DNA from: Alphaproteobacteria bacterium
Lineage (GTDB): Bacteria; Pseudomonadota; Alphaproteobacteria; Puniceispirillales; Marisalimonadaceae
DNA length: 64,000 nucleotides
Direction of reading: 5' to 3'
Assembly (NCBI GenBank): GCA_004213885.1
Contig: SGYL01000004.1
Span: 1 to 64,000, forward strand
This document shows, one piece after another, positions 26,434-34,928 of the stretch. Position numbers and translations under genes: made by a program. Below the pieces are notes generated by a model. The model worked only from the letters and a program-made list of their open reading frames with translations, did no database searches and was not told where the DNA came from. Within the stretch, counting starts at the first letter, position 1. Each line of letters opens with the position of its first letter.

Positions 26434-27630
26434 ATGATACGACCATTAGAAGGTATAACGATTTTAGATTTATCTTCAATTCTCATGGTTCCTTATTGTA
26501 CTAGGATACTTGCCGATTTAGGGGCTGAGGTTATCAAGATTGAATCTCTTGAAGGCGATAATACAAGATATATTGGTCCATATGAAAATAAATCTATGGG
26601 GGCTGTTTTTTTAAATTTAAATAGAAATAAGAAAAGTGTATCAGTTGATCTTAAAACTCCAAAAGGAAAGGACATTTTATTTAATCTTATAAAAAAATCC
26701 GATGTTTTTATTTCTAATATTAGAAAGTCTGCTCTTTCAAGACTTGGGTTTGATCATAAAACATTTTTAAAATACAACGATAAAATTATTACTGCCTTTG
26801 CTGTTGGTTTTTCTAGTAATGGACCTTATAGAGACTTACCTGCATACGATGATATAATACAAGCTGCGAGTGGTATGGCTAGTTATCAAGAAGCATATTC
26901 TGATCAACCATCTTATACATCAGGAGCAACTGCAGATAAAGCAACAGGTCTCATGTTAGCGTTAAGTGTGGTTTCAAGTTTATTTAAAAGAAATAAAGAT
27001 AATAAAGATTTAGAATTAGAAGTACCTATGTTTGAGACAATGGTAGATTTTACCTTAGTAGAACATTTATATGGCTATAATTTTTTGCCTCCAAAAGATG
27101 AACCAGTTTATCCACGACAATCCTCTCCAAATAGAAAACCTTATAAAACTAAAGACGGATTTATTGCGGTATTGCCTTATAATGACGAACAATGGTTAAG
27201 GTTTTTAAAATTTATTAAAAAAGAACATCTAATTAAAACAAAAAAATTTTCAACTTTAGAAAATAGAAATAAGAATGTTGATGAGCTTTATTCTTTGCTT
27301 GTAAAAGAACTTAAAAAAGAAAAAACAAATTTCTGGATTAAAAAACTTAGAGAAATTGATATTCCTTCTATGAAAGTAAATAAACCTAAAGATCTATTTA
27401 TTGATGAGCATCTTAAAAAGACCAATTTTTTTAAAACCTATAAGCATTCAACTGAAGGTGATTTGATGTATCCTCGCCTACCAGTGTATTTTAATAATGA
27501 AAGGGATAATGAAAGTGAATTTGAAGCGCCAAATCTTGGTAATAAGACAAAAGAAATATTGATTGATTTGGGATATGATAAAAATGAAATTGAAAATTTG
27601 AGAAAAGAAAAAGTTATTTTTTTTGAATAA
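26434..27630 (+). CDS. Class III (CaiB/BaiF-family) CoA-transferase
   Basis: A 398-residue family III CoA-transferase, which moves CoA between carboxylic acids through an aspartyl-CoA intermediate. The N-terminal block GITILDLSSILMVPYCTRIL with DLGAEVIKIE is the family signature; YDDIIQAASGMA near 145-156 contains the catalytic Asp region. The C-terminal block PRQSSPNRKPYKTKDGF is also typical. Substrate specificity (formyl, succinyl, mesaconyl, carnitine and others) cannot be read. It lies 17 bases after acnB and 16 before a 3-hydroxyisobutyrate-dehydrogenase-like gene, so the three may be co-transcribed. Confidence 0.9.
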   Translation: MIRPLEGITILDLSSILMVPYCTRILADLGAEVIKIESLEGDNTRYIGPYENKSMGAVFLNLNRNKKSVSVDLKTPKGKDILFNLIKKSDVFISNIRKSALSRLGFDHKTFLKYNDKIITAFAVGFSSNGPYRDLPAYDDIIQAASGMASYQEAYSDQPSYTSGATADKATGLMLALSVVSSLFKRNKDNKDLELEVPMFETMVDFTLVEHLYGYNFLPPKDEPVYPRQSSPNRKPYKTKDGFIAVLPYNDEQWLRFLKFIKKEHLIKTKKFSTLENRNKNVDELYSLLVKELKKEKTNFWIKKLREIDIPSMKVNKPKDLFIDEHLKKTNFFKTYKHSTEGDLMYPRLPVYFNNERDNESEFEAPNLGNKTKEILIDLGYDKNEIENLRKEKVIFFE

Positions 27631-27646
27631 TAATGGAGATTAACAG

Positions 27647-28483
27647 ATGAAAGAAATAGGTTTTGTAGGTTTGGGTGCAATGGGATCAGCAATGGCTCCT
27701 TTATTATCTAAAGCAGATTTTAATGTATGTGGATATGACATAAAAAAACCTAAGGATAATTATGAGATTAATATTGTTACATCTATAAATGAGCTTTCAG
27801 ATAAAGAAGTGATAATCTTCATGTTACCTGATGGTAAAATTGTAAATAAAGTAGTTCAAGAACTTATAAATTTTGGAACTAAGTCAATTATGATAGACAT
27901 GTCATCAAGTGACCCTAACGACACTTTAAATTTAGGAAATGAATTAATTAAAAAAAATATTGAGTTTATTGATGCACCTGTTTCTGGAGGAGTTGCAAGA
28001 GCAATAACTGGTGAATTAATTATAATGGTTGGTGGTAACGAAGTTACTATAAATAAAGTCGATAAAATATTAAATGTAATGGGCAGTGTAAAAAGGGCCG
28101 GACCTTTGGGTTCTGGTCATGCTATGAAATCATTAAATAATTACGTTTCTGCAGCAGGATTGATTGCTAGTTTTGAAGCTCTAAATACTGCTAAAAAATA
28201 TGGCATTGAATCAAAGGACTTTATTGCAATAATTAATGGTGCAACTGGAAAAAATAATACAACAGAAGTTAAGTTAGAAAAATTTGTAGTATCTGAAAAA
28301 TATAATTCTGGTTTTGCACTAGATTTGATGATTAAGGATGTTTCGATTGCTGATCAATTAATTAAAAAGATGAGTTCTGACAATCCATTATCAAAACAAG
28401 TGCTAGAATACTTAAAAAAGTCTTATAAAATAGTTGGGAAAAACTCTGATCATACTGAAGTTTTTAAAGTCTTAAAGAATTAG
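27647..28483 (+). CDS. 3-hydroxyisobutyrate dehydrogenase-family NAD(P)-dependent oxidoreductase
   Basis: A 278-residue beta-hydroxyacid dehydrogenase. The N-terminal Rossmann motif is GFVGLGAMGSAMAPLL (residues 5-20), the substrate motif is FIDAPVSGGVARAITGEL (about 107-124), and the catalytic Lys161 lies in GHAMKSLNNYVSAA. Family members reduce tartronate semialdehyde or oxidise 3-hydroxyisobutyrate and related acids. The start is supported by a GGAG Shine-Dalgarno sequence. It follows the CoA-transferase gene and is convergent with a TPP enzyme 3 bases away. A GarR/GlxR-type role would need a glyoxylate carboligase, and the neighbour does not fit that. Confidence 0.88.
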   Translation: MKEIGFVGLGAMGSAMAPLLSKADFNVCGYDIKKPKDNYEINIVTSINELSDKEVIIFMLPDGKIVNKVVQELINFGTKSIMIDMSSSDPNDTLNLGNELIKKNIEFIDAPVSGGVARAITGELIIMVGGNEVTINKVDKILNVMGSVKRAGPLGSGHAMKSLNNYVSAAGLIASFEALNTAKKYGIESKDFIAIINGATGKNNTTEVKLEKFVVSEKYNSGFALDLMIKDVSIADQLIKKMSSDNPLSKQVLEYLKKSYKIVGKNSDHTEVFKVLKN

Positions 28484-28486
28484 TCT

Positions 28487-30133
28487 CTAATTTTGAAGTT
28501 CTTCTATGGTTGTAGTACTAGTATTAATTTCTAAACTCATATTATACTCAATCAAAACAGTTTCGTTTAGATCAATCGCTTTTTTTAAAGTAGGTTGAAT
28601 CTGATCAATTGAATTAATTGTAAAACCTTTAAGTCCAAAACTTTTTGCATATTCTGCAAAATTTGGATTTAAGAGTGTCGTAGCATAATGTTCTCTTTTG
28701 GGGTAATGCACTTCTTGGTGATATCTTATGGTTCCATAATGATTATTATTAGCAACAATTACAATGATTTTTGCCTTTTTTAGTGATGCTGTAGCTAATT
28801 CTGATCCTGTCATTAAAGCACCTCCATCTCCAACAATCACAAAGACTTTTTTGTCATGGTTTCTTAATGATGCGGCAATGCCTGCAGGTATACCCATTCC
28901 CATTGCACCAATTTCAGATCCTATTAATTTCATTTTAGATTTAAATGGAAATCTATGATGCATCCAGCTCGTAAAGTTTCCTGCATCGTTTGTAATTATA
29001 CTATCTTCAGGAACTTGTTTTCCTAATTCATCAATCAAAGCTCCAAAATCTAAACCATCTTCAGCTTTTCGAATGTCTAAGGTTGCTTTATTATTCATAT
29101 ATCTATCGTGACATTCATTAACCCAATCCGTATTTTTATTAGATATATAATCAGTGCTGTTTAGTTTATTTAAAAAGTTCTCTCCTTTGGAGATTATAGA
29201 AATATCAGTTTTAAATAATTTATTAAAAAATTGCTCTTCAGGTAATACATGAATAAATTTTTGTGTATTACTTGGAAATGTGTAACCCATATTTGGAACA
29301 CCATTCATTTGATGGCCAATACAAATAACTAAATCGGCTTGAAGAGCATTTTGTTTAATGGGTTCAGGTGGTCTTAATCCTAATTCTCCAGCATAGTAAA
29401 TACTATCATTATCAATTAAATCCTGATGTTCATAAGTACATAAAACAGGCAATGAAAATTTTTGGGCTATTTCTTTTATAAGAACCTTGGACTTTTTTGA
29501 GAATTGTAATTCACCTCCAACAACTAATATTGGTTTTTGAGCCTTTTTGATATGATCAAGTGTTCCTTCAATTTCTTGATTATTAGGTTCAGGGTCAATC
29601 AAATTTATTGGATATTCTGATTTATTTGAAATTTCTGCCTCAAGTACATCTGTTGGAATTGATATAACAACAGGTCCAGGAATTCCTTCTTTAGCAACTT
29701 TAAATGAGTTAGAGACTATTTTTGGTAAATCTTCAGGATTTTTAACTTCTTCAACTAATTTTGTCATATCAGCAAATGTTTTAGTAAAATCCATTTCTTG
29801 TAGATGCATTTTGCCTAAATTTTTTCTACTTACTTGACCTACAAATACTATCATTGGAATTCCACCCTGGTGTGCTGAGTGAACGGCAATGGAAATATTT
29901 GTTGCTCCTGGACCTCTGCTAACATAAGCTATACCTGGTTCTCCAGTGCACTTTGCGTCTGCAACTGCCATAAATCCAGCACCACCCTCATGTCTACAGG
30001 TGACAACATCAATAATTGGATTAGAAACTAATTCATTCATGATAGGTAAATAAGATTCTCCTGGCACGCAAAAAAATCTATCAACTTTATGGTTTTTTAG
30101 AGTTTCAATAAATACTGAAGATACTTTTGGCAT
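28487..30133 (-). CDS. Thiamine pyrophosphate-dependent enzyme, acetolactate synthase-like
   Basis: A 548-residue member of the ALS/benzoylformate-decarboxylase superfamily with the three usual domains. The cofactor-activating glutamate is Glu49 in CRHEGGAGF, which argues against glyoxylate carboligase, where this residue is lost. The TPP/Mg motif GDGGALMTGSELATA to NNNHYGTIRYHQ is at about 422-455. True acetolactate synthase genes usually sit beside ilvH and ilvC; here the partner is an SDR-fold gene 15 bases upstream. It is therefore more likely a catabolic carboligase or decarboxylase of unknown 2-keto acid. No signal peptide. Confidence 0.85.
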   Translation of the reverse strand: MPKVSSVFIETLKNHKVDRFFCVPGESYLPIMNELVSNPIIDVVTCRHEGGAGFMAVADAKCTGEPGIAYVSRGPGATNISIAVHSAHQGGIPMIVFVGQVSRKNLGKMHLQEMDFTKTFADMTKLVEEVKNPEDLPKIVSNSFKVAKEGIPGPVVISIPTDVLEAEISNKSEYPINLIDPEPNNQEIEGTLDHIKKAQKPILVVGGELQFSKKSKVLIKEIAQKFSLPVLCTYEHQDLIDNDSIYYAGELGLRPPEPIKQNALQADLVICIGHQMNGVPNMGYTFPSNTQKFIHVLPEEQFFNKLFKTDISIISKGENFLNKLNSTDYISNKNTDWVNECHDRYMNNKATLDIRKAEDGLDFGALIDELGKQVPEDSIITNDAGNFTSWMHHRFPFKSKMKLIGSEIGAMGMGIPAGIAASLRNHDKKVFVIVGDGGALMTGSELATASLKKAKIIVIVANNNHYGTIRYHQEVHYPKREHYATTLLNPNFAEYAKSFGLKGFTINSIDQIQPTLKKAIDLNETVLIEYNMSLEINTSTTTIEELQN

Positions 30134-30148
30134 TTTTTTTCTATATTT

Positions 30149-30922
30149 TTATATTGTAGGTTTAATTCCACCATCTAATGTTATAGATGTTCCATTAATA
30201 TGTCTTACATTTTCTTTACATAAAAAATAGGTCAATTCCGCTACTTCTTCTGGAGTAGAAAATCTATCAAGTCCAGAAGCTTTTAAAGCATTTTCTTTTG
30301 CTTTATCAAATGATATATTTTCCCGATCCGCAGTAGCTTGAATTATAGAAATTAATCTTTCAGTTGATGTTGGTCCTGGGTGGATGACATTTATATTAAC
30401 ATTGTCTTGAATGCCTCTTTTGGATAGAGCTTTACAGACATTTTCTAGGGCTGAATTAACAGCCCCACCAACTGTAAAATTAGGATTTGGTGTATTTGCC
30501 ATTTGACCATTTATTGCAACAACCCATCCTTTTTTTTGTTGTAAATTTATCCATAAACCTTTTAGTAATCTAACAACACTATAAAACTTCAGATCAAAGC
30601 CATCAAAAAAATCATTAATAGGTTGAGATAAGAAATCACCACTTTTTGTATCACCAGCTGAAAAAATTATAGTGTCTAAATCTTTGAAGTTATTTTGTAT
30701 ATCTGCAATTACATCATTACATCCTTGCTCAGTTTTAAGGTCAGTAGCAAAATAATGTATTTTAGAATTATTACCTTCGTTAATTTCTTTGTATGCGTTT
30801 TGAAGTGTTTTTTCATTAGAAGAAATCAGATATATTTCGCAGTCATCCTGTGCAAATTTCTTTGCGATAGCTTTTCCTATTCCTTTACTCGCACCAGTAA
30901 TAACTATTTTTCTGTTTTTCAT
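30149..30922 (-). CDS. Short-chain dehydrogenase/reductase-fold protein with degenerate active site
   Basis: I start this gene at the ATG at 30920-30922 (MKNRKIVITG), giving 257 residues; a longer open frame would overlap the helicase start. The Rossmann motif GASKGIG is at residues 10-16, the FSAGD strand near 88 and a C-terminal IHPGPTSTER and TLDGG block are all SDR features. The catalytic Tyr-x-x-x-Lys reads Phe149-T-V-G-Gly153, the preceding Ser is Gly139, and the Asn of the tetrad appears as Asp110. It probably binds NAD(P) but may not be a normal dehydrogenase. It precedes the TPP enzyme by 15 bases. Confidence 0.85.
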   Translation of the reverse strand: MKNRKIVITGASKGIGKAIAKKFAQDDCEIYLISSNEKTLQNAYKEINEGNNSKIHYFATDLKTEQGCNDVIADIQNNFKDLDTIIFSAGDTKSGDFLSQPINDFFDGFDLKFYSVVRLLKGLWINLQQKKGWVVAINGQMANTPNPNFTVGGAVNSALENVCKALSKRGIQDNVNINVIHPGPTSTERLISIIQATADRENISFDKAKENALKASGLDRFSTPEEVAELTYFLCKENVRHINGTSITLDGGIKPTI

Positions 30923-31001
30923 ATTATTGTTCCATAAATTTGATAATGTTCTAACTTTATTATAAATATTAATTAATACAACAAAACATAAAATTAATGT
31001 A

Positions 31002-33560
31002 ATGGACAACCCTGATTTTAAAGACAATAATCTAAAAGCTATCCTTGGCCCTACAAATACGGGTAAAACTTTTTATGCCATGGAACGAATGCTTTCACAT
31101 GCTTCGGGAATGATAGGGTTTCCACTCAGACTTTTAGCTCGAGAAAATTATGATAAGGCAGTAAATGTTGTTGGATTAGACAAGGTGGCTCTTATTACAG
31201 GTGAAGAAAAAATTATTCCAAAAAACGCAAAGTATTTTTGTTGTACAGTTGAAGCGATGCCGGTTGAAAAAAAAGTTGTTTTTTTATGTGTTGATGAAAT
31301 TCAATTAGCTTCAGACATAGAGAGAGGATACGTATTCACGGATAGATTATTAAATGCAAGGGGTGAAGAAGAAACACTATTTCTAGGCTCAGAAATCATT
31401 AAAAAAATAATCCAAAAGTTGTTACCAGATTGTAAAATCGAAACTAGGCCAAGACTTTCAACACTTAGTTATGCAGGCGTAAAAAAAATCACTAGATTAA
31501 AAGAAAGGTCAGCAATTGTAACTTTCTCGATACCGGAAATTTATAGAATCGCTGAACTAGTGAGAACACAAAAAGGTGGTGCAGCAGTTGTTATGGGAGC
31601 ATTATCGCCTAGAACTAGAAATCATCAAGTTGAAATGTATCAAAGTGGCGATGTGAATTATTTAGTTGCTACTGATGCCATTGGTATGGGATTAAATTTA
31701 GATATTGATCATGTTGCATTTGCATCAGATATGAAATTTGATGGAAATAATTCTAGAAAACTCTTTGCAACTGAAATTTCACAAATTGCTGGAAGAGCTG
31801 GAAGATCAACAAAAAATGGTACATTTGGTGTTATTAGCGATGAACTTAAATTTGATAAAGATATAGTACAAATGGTTGAAAATCATGAATTCAACGCTTT
31901 ATCACATATTTGGTGGAGAAATTCTAATTTAGATTTTTCTTCAATTAAAAATTTATTTATCTCTCTTGAAGAACAACCAGGCAAGAATATTTTAAGAAAA
32001 AAAGGAAATGCACTCGATTTTTTGTGTTTGGGAGAATTGTCAAAATTAGAGCATGTAAATAAAAATAAAAATGATAAACTTTTGATTGAATTATTATGGG
32101 ATATTTGTCAAATCCCTGATTTTGGAAATATTTTTTCAGATAGACACATTCAATTATTAGAACAACTCTATAGTATATTAAAAGATGGAAAAATTGAAGA
32201 TGACTGGCTTAAGTCTCAAATAACTCCACTTTCAAGATTAGATGGTGAAATAGATACACTGATTAATCGAATTTCAAATATTAGAACTTGGACATATATA
32301 ACTAATAAAACAAATTGGATAAAAGATGCCAATTTATGGCAACATGAGACAAAAAAAATTGAGAATAAACTTTCAGATGAATTACATGAAAGGTTGACAA
32401 AACGGTTTGTTGATAAAAAAATAGCTGTATTATCTAAAAAAATGAATGAGAAAATAGATCTAGAAGCTGTCATAAAATTTGATGGCAAAGTGTTAGTTGA
32501 AGGCCAAGAAGTTGGTTATTTGAGAAATTTTGATTTCATCCCTGAAATTTCAAATGATGAACATTCTTCAAGAATTTTGACAGTTGCAAGAAAAGCTTTA
32601 CCAAAAGAATTAGATAAAAAAGTAAATGAATTTATAAACTCTTCTGAAGAAGCTCTAAAAATAGATAATAGTGGTAATATTTTGTGGATGGAAAGTTCAA
32701 TTGGAAGATTGACTAAAGGAGATAATATTTATACTCCTAAAATAATTTTAAAAAATTTTGATATGCTTTCTTTAGATCAAAAAACTAAAATTCAAAAAAA
32801 ATGTGAAGAATCAATTTCAGAAATAATTAATAAAACCTTAGCTAATTGTCTTAAGTTAAAAAACCTCAATAAAATTGATAATGATCAAGATGATAAAGTT
32901 GTTGAGTTATCTTCCAAAGTTAAGGCTATCAATTTCCATGTTTTTGAAGGGCTTGGACATACATTAGTTAAAAATATTCCTTTTCAAATTCAAAAAATTA
33001 ATGAAAATGACCGATTAGCAATTGCAAAATTAGGAATTCGTCTAGGTGTGAATCTTATATATTTACCTATAGTTTTAAAACCAAAAATAATAAAATTAAA
33101 AGCAATTCTATGGTCATTATATAATAATGAATTTTATGTTGATCATGTACCTGATGAAGGTCGTGTAAATTGTAAGTTTAACAAAACTATTAAAGCAGAT
33201 TTTTATTTTTTCATTGGCTATATACCTTCTGGTCATATTTGTTTGAGAATAGATATTTATGAGAGATTAGCAGCATTGGTTAGAAATGAAGCAAAAAAAA
33301 CAAAGTTCAAAATCACAGAGGAGATGCTATCTATTGCAGGCTCCACTAAAGATAATTTAAAAAATTTTATTACAGAAATTTTGAAGTATCAGTTTTTAAA
33401 AAAAGATACTTCTGAAAGTGATGACGAATATTATTTTAAAAAAACAAACAATAATAAGTTCAAAAATTCCAGGAAATCTAAAATAAAAAAAAATAAAGTT
33501 AGTAAATTTGATTTAAATAAAGATTCACCCTTTTATATTTTAAAATCATTAAAATCATGA
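31002..33560 (+). CDS. SUV3-like superfamily 2 RNA helicase
   Basis: An 852-residue helicase of the type that in mitochondria (SUV3) belongs to the RNA degradosome; alphaproteobacteria carry a homologue. Walker A is GPTNTGKT at residues 16-23, the DEAD-equivalent motif is VDEIQLASD near 98, motif V is VATDAIGMGLNLDID and motif VI is QIAGRAGRSTK near 258. A long helical C-terminal region ends in a Lys-rich tail. It overlaps the following S4-domain gene by 4 bases (ATGA), implying coupled translation and an RNA-linked role. It is divergent from the SDR gene across 79 bases. Confidence 0.9.
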   Translation: MDNPDFKDNNLKAILGPTNTGKTFYAMERMLSHASGMIGFPLRLLARENYDKAVNVVGLDKVALITGEEKIIPKNAKYFCCTVEAMPVEKKVVFLCVDEIQLASDIERGYVFTDRLLNARGEEETLFLGSEIIKKIIQKLLPDCKIETRPRLSTLSYAGVKKITRLKERSAIVTFSIPEIYRIAELVRTQKGGAAVVMGALSPRTRNHQVEMYQSGDVNYLVATDAIGMGLNLDIDHVAFASDMKFDGNNSRKLFATEISQIAGRAGRSTKNGTFGVISDELKFDKDIVQMVENHEFNALSHIWWRNSNLDFSSIKNLFISLEEQPGKNILRKKGNALDFLCLGELSKLEHVNKNKNDKLLIELLWDICQIPDFGNIFSDRHIQLLEQLYSILKDGKIEDDWLKSQITPLSRLDGEIDTLINRISNIRTWTYITNKTNWIKDANLWQHETKKIENKLSDELHERLTKRFVDKKIAVLSKKMNEKIDLEAVIKFDGKVLVEGQEVGYLRNFDFIPEISNDEHSSRILTVARKALPKELDKKVNEFINSSEEALKIDNSGNILWMESSIGRLTKGDNIYTPKIILKNFDMLSLDQKTKIQKKCEESISEIINKTLANCLKLKNLNKIDNDQDDKVVELSSKVKAINFHVFEGLGHTLVKNIPFQIQKINENDRLAIAKLGIRLGVNLIYLPIVLKPKIIKLKAILWSLYNNEFYVDHVPDEGRVNCKFNKTIKADFYFFIGYIPSGHICLRIDIYERLAALVRNEAKKTKFKITEEMLSIAGSTKDNLKNFITEILKYQFLKKDTSESDDEYYFKKTNNNKFKNSRKSKIKKNKVSKFDLNKDSPFYILKSLKS

Positions 33561-33949
33561 CATCTAAAGATTCATCAGATTTAAATATTAGGCTAGATCA
33601 ACTACTTTACTATTTAAGGATTTTTAAAACTAGAGGAATGGCAACAAAAGCAATTGAAAAAGGTTCATTCAAAGTAAATAATTTTTTAATTAAAAAGAAA
33701 AATAAAGTTATTGAAATTGGGGATGTCATTAACATTAAAAATGATAAATTAATTAAACAGATAAAAATTTTAAAAATTCCACTAAGGAGAGGTCCATTCA
33801 AAGAAGCTATTATTCATTATAGAGATGTAACCCCGATTTTTATGAGAAATAATAATGAAAATAAATTTATTAAAAAGATAAGTTTTGGACGAAGACCTAC
33901 TAAATCTAGCAGAAGAAAATTAGAAAAATTTATGGGTAGAAACTTTTAA
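33557..33949 (+). CDS. S4-domain RNA-binding protein (Hsp15-like)
   Basis: A 130-residue protein with an N-terminal S4 domain: IRLDQLLYYLRIFKTRGMA, followed by KGSFKVNNFLIKKKNKVIEIGD, the classic S4 helix-turn-strand pattern. The C-terminus is very basic (GRRPTKSSRRKLEKFMGRN). This resembles heat-shock protein 15, which rescues stalled 50S subunits with nascent chains. The start overlaps the end of the SUV3-like helicase gene (ATGA), an arrangement common in Alphaproteobacteria. Function beyond RNA binding is inferred. Confidence 0.88.
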   Translation: MTSKDSSDLNIRLDQLLYYLRIFKTRGMATKAIEKGSFKVNNFLIKKKNKVIEIGDVINIKNDKLIKQIKILKIPLRRGPFKEAIIHYRDVTPIFMRNNNENKFIKKISFGRRPTKSSRRKLEKFMGRNF

Positions 33950-33973
33950 AAAAGTAATATATATATCCAATCT

Positions 33974-34294
33974 ATGACATATATAGTAAATGAAAATTGT
34001 ATAAAATGTAAATATACAGATTGTGTTGAAGTTTGTCCTGTGGATTGTTTTTATGAAGGTGAAAACATGCTAGTTATCCATCCGGATGAATGTATTGATT
34101 GTGGTGTATGTGAACCTGAGTGCCCTGTGGACGCTATACAGTCTGATACAGAAGATGGAGCCGAAAAATGGCTGGTTCTTAATAGAGACATGTCTGAAAA
34201 ATGGCCAAATATCACAGAAAAAAAAGATGCTCCACCTGATGCTGATGATTTTGTTGAAGTTAAAGATAAATTTAAAAGATTCTTTAAAGAATAA
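33974..34294 (+). CDS. fdxA: 7Fe (3Fe-4S/4Fe-4S) ferredoxin
   Basis: A 106-residue FdxA-type ferredoxin. The ligands match Azotobacter ferredoxin I with an offset of one: Cys9, Cys17 and Cys50 for the [3Fe-4S] cluster and Cys21, Cys40, Cys43 and Cys46 for the [4Fe-4S] cluster. The C-terminal extension [19 protein letters not shown] is typical. It is a soluble electron carrier with uncertain partners. It lies 24 bases after the S4 gene and before carD, the usual alphaproteobacterial order. Confidence 0.95.
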   Translation: MTYIVNENCIKCKYTDCVEVCPVDCFYEGENMLVIHPDECIDCGVCEPECPVDAIQSDTEDGAEKWLVLNRDMSEKWPNITEKKDAPPDADDFVEVKDKFKRFFKE

Positions 34295-34307
34295 TATATA
34301 ATTTCAA

Positions 34308-34336
34308 TAGACTTCTTTCTTATTTTGTGATATAAG
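34308..34336 (+). promoter_or_regulatory. Predicted promoter of carD
   Basis: The -35-like TAGACT (34308-34313) and -10 TATAAG (34331-34336) are separated by 17 bases. They lie in the 93-base gap between fdxA and carD. Transcription would start near 34343, about 45 bases ahead of the TTG start codon. Confidence 0.4.
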
Positions 34337-34387
34337 CTTATTTTTTAATCAAAATAATATACAAATTTAATTTCATAGGTGATTTAA

Positions 34388-34906
34388 TTGTCCAAAATTA
34401 AAGATAATAATTTTATTCCTGGGGATTTTGTTGTCTATCCAAGTCATGGTGTTGGCAAGATCATCGGAACAGAAACAAGAAAAATAGAAAATACAAACCT
34501 AGAATTATTAGTCATTAGATTTGAGCAAGATAGGATGACACTTAGGGTTCCATTAGATAAAGCTAAATTTTCTGGTTTAAGAACACTTTCTAGCCAGGCT
34601 CAAATGGATGAAGCTATAACGACACTTCAAGGTAAAGCAAAAGTAAAAAAGCTAATGTGGTCAAGAAGAGCTCAAGAATATGAAACTAAAATTAATTCTG
34701 GAAGTTTAGTCTCTTTGGCTGAAGTTGTAAGAGATTTGTATAAAAAAGAAGATCAAGGCGAACAATCCTATTCTGAAAGACAGATGTATCAAGCTGCATT
34801 AGAAAGACTTGCTGGTGAGTTTGCAGCTGTTCAAAATGTTGATAAATCTGATGCTGCAACAAAATTAGAAAAAATTATTGATGATAGCGCTGAAGAAGCT
34901 GCTTAA
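34388..34906 (+). CDS. carD: CarD-family transcriptional regulator
   Basis: CarD/CdnL proteins bind RNA polymerase beta and stabilise open complexes at promoters such as those of rRNA. The 172-residue protein has the N-terminal Tudor-like RNAP-interaction domain (FIPGDFVVYPSHGVGKI, residues 8-24) and a helical C-terminal DNA-binding domain with MWSRRAQEYETKINSG. The start codon is TTG at 34388, supported by AGGTGA 5 bases upstream. It commonly follows fdxA in Alphaproteobacteria. Its own promoter candidate is at 34308-34336. Confidence 0.94.
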   Translation: MSKIKDNNFIPGDFVVYPSHGVGKIIGTETRKIENTNLELLVIRFEQDRMTLRVPLDKAKFSGLRTLSSQAQMDEAITTLQGKAKVKKLMWSRRAQEYETKINSGSLVSLAEVVRDLYKKEDQGEQSYSERQMYQAALERLAGEFAAVQNVDKSDAATKLEKIIDDSAEEAA

Positions 34907-34928
34907 GAGGATCAAGTAAGGTCTCGTT

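Noticed and set aside
28487-30133. Glyoxylate carboligase paired with tartronate semialdehyde reductase (27647-28483)
   Set aside because: The TPP enzyme keeps the activating Glu49 that glyoxylate carboligase lacks, and no hydroxypyruvate isomerase is nearby.
12950-30133. Oxalate degradation pathway (oxalyl-CoA ligase, formyl-CoA transferase, oxalyl-CoA decarboxylase)
   Set aside because: The three gene types occur but are up to 14 kb apart in separate transcription units, and the TPP enzyme looks like acetolactate synthase rather than oxalyl-CoA decarboxylase.
30931-30953. GTTC repeat between the SDR and helicase genes as a second SOS box
   Set aside because: The two GTTC words are separated by 15 bases, not 7, so it does not match the LexA site.
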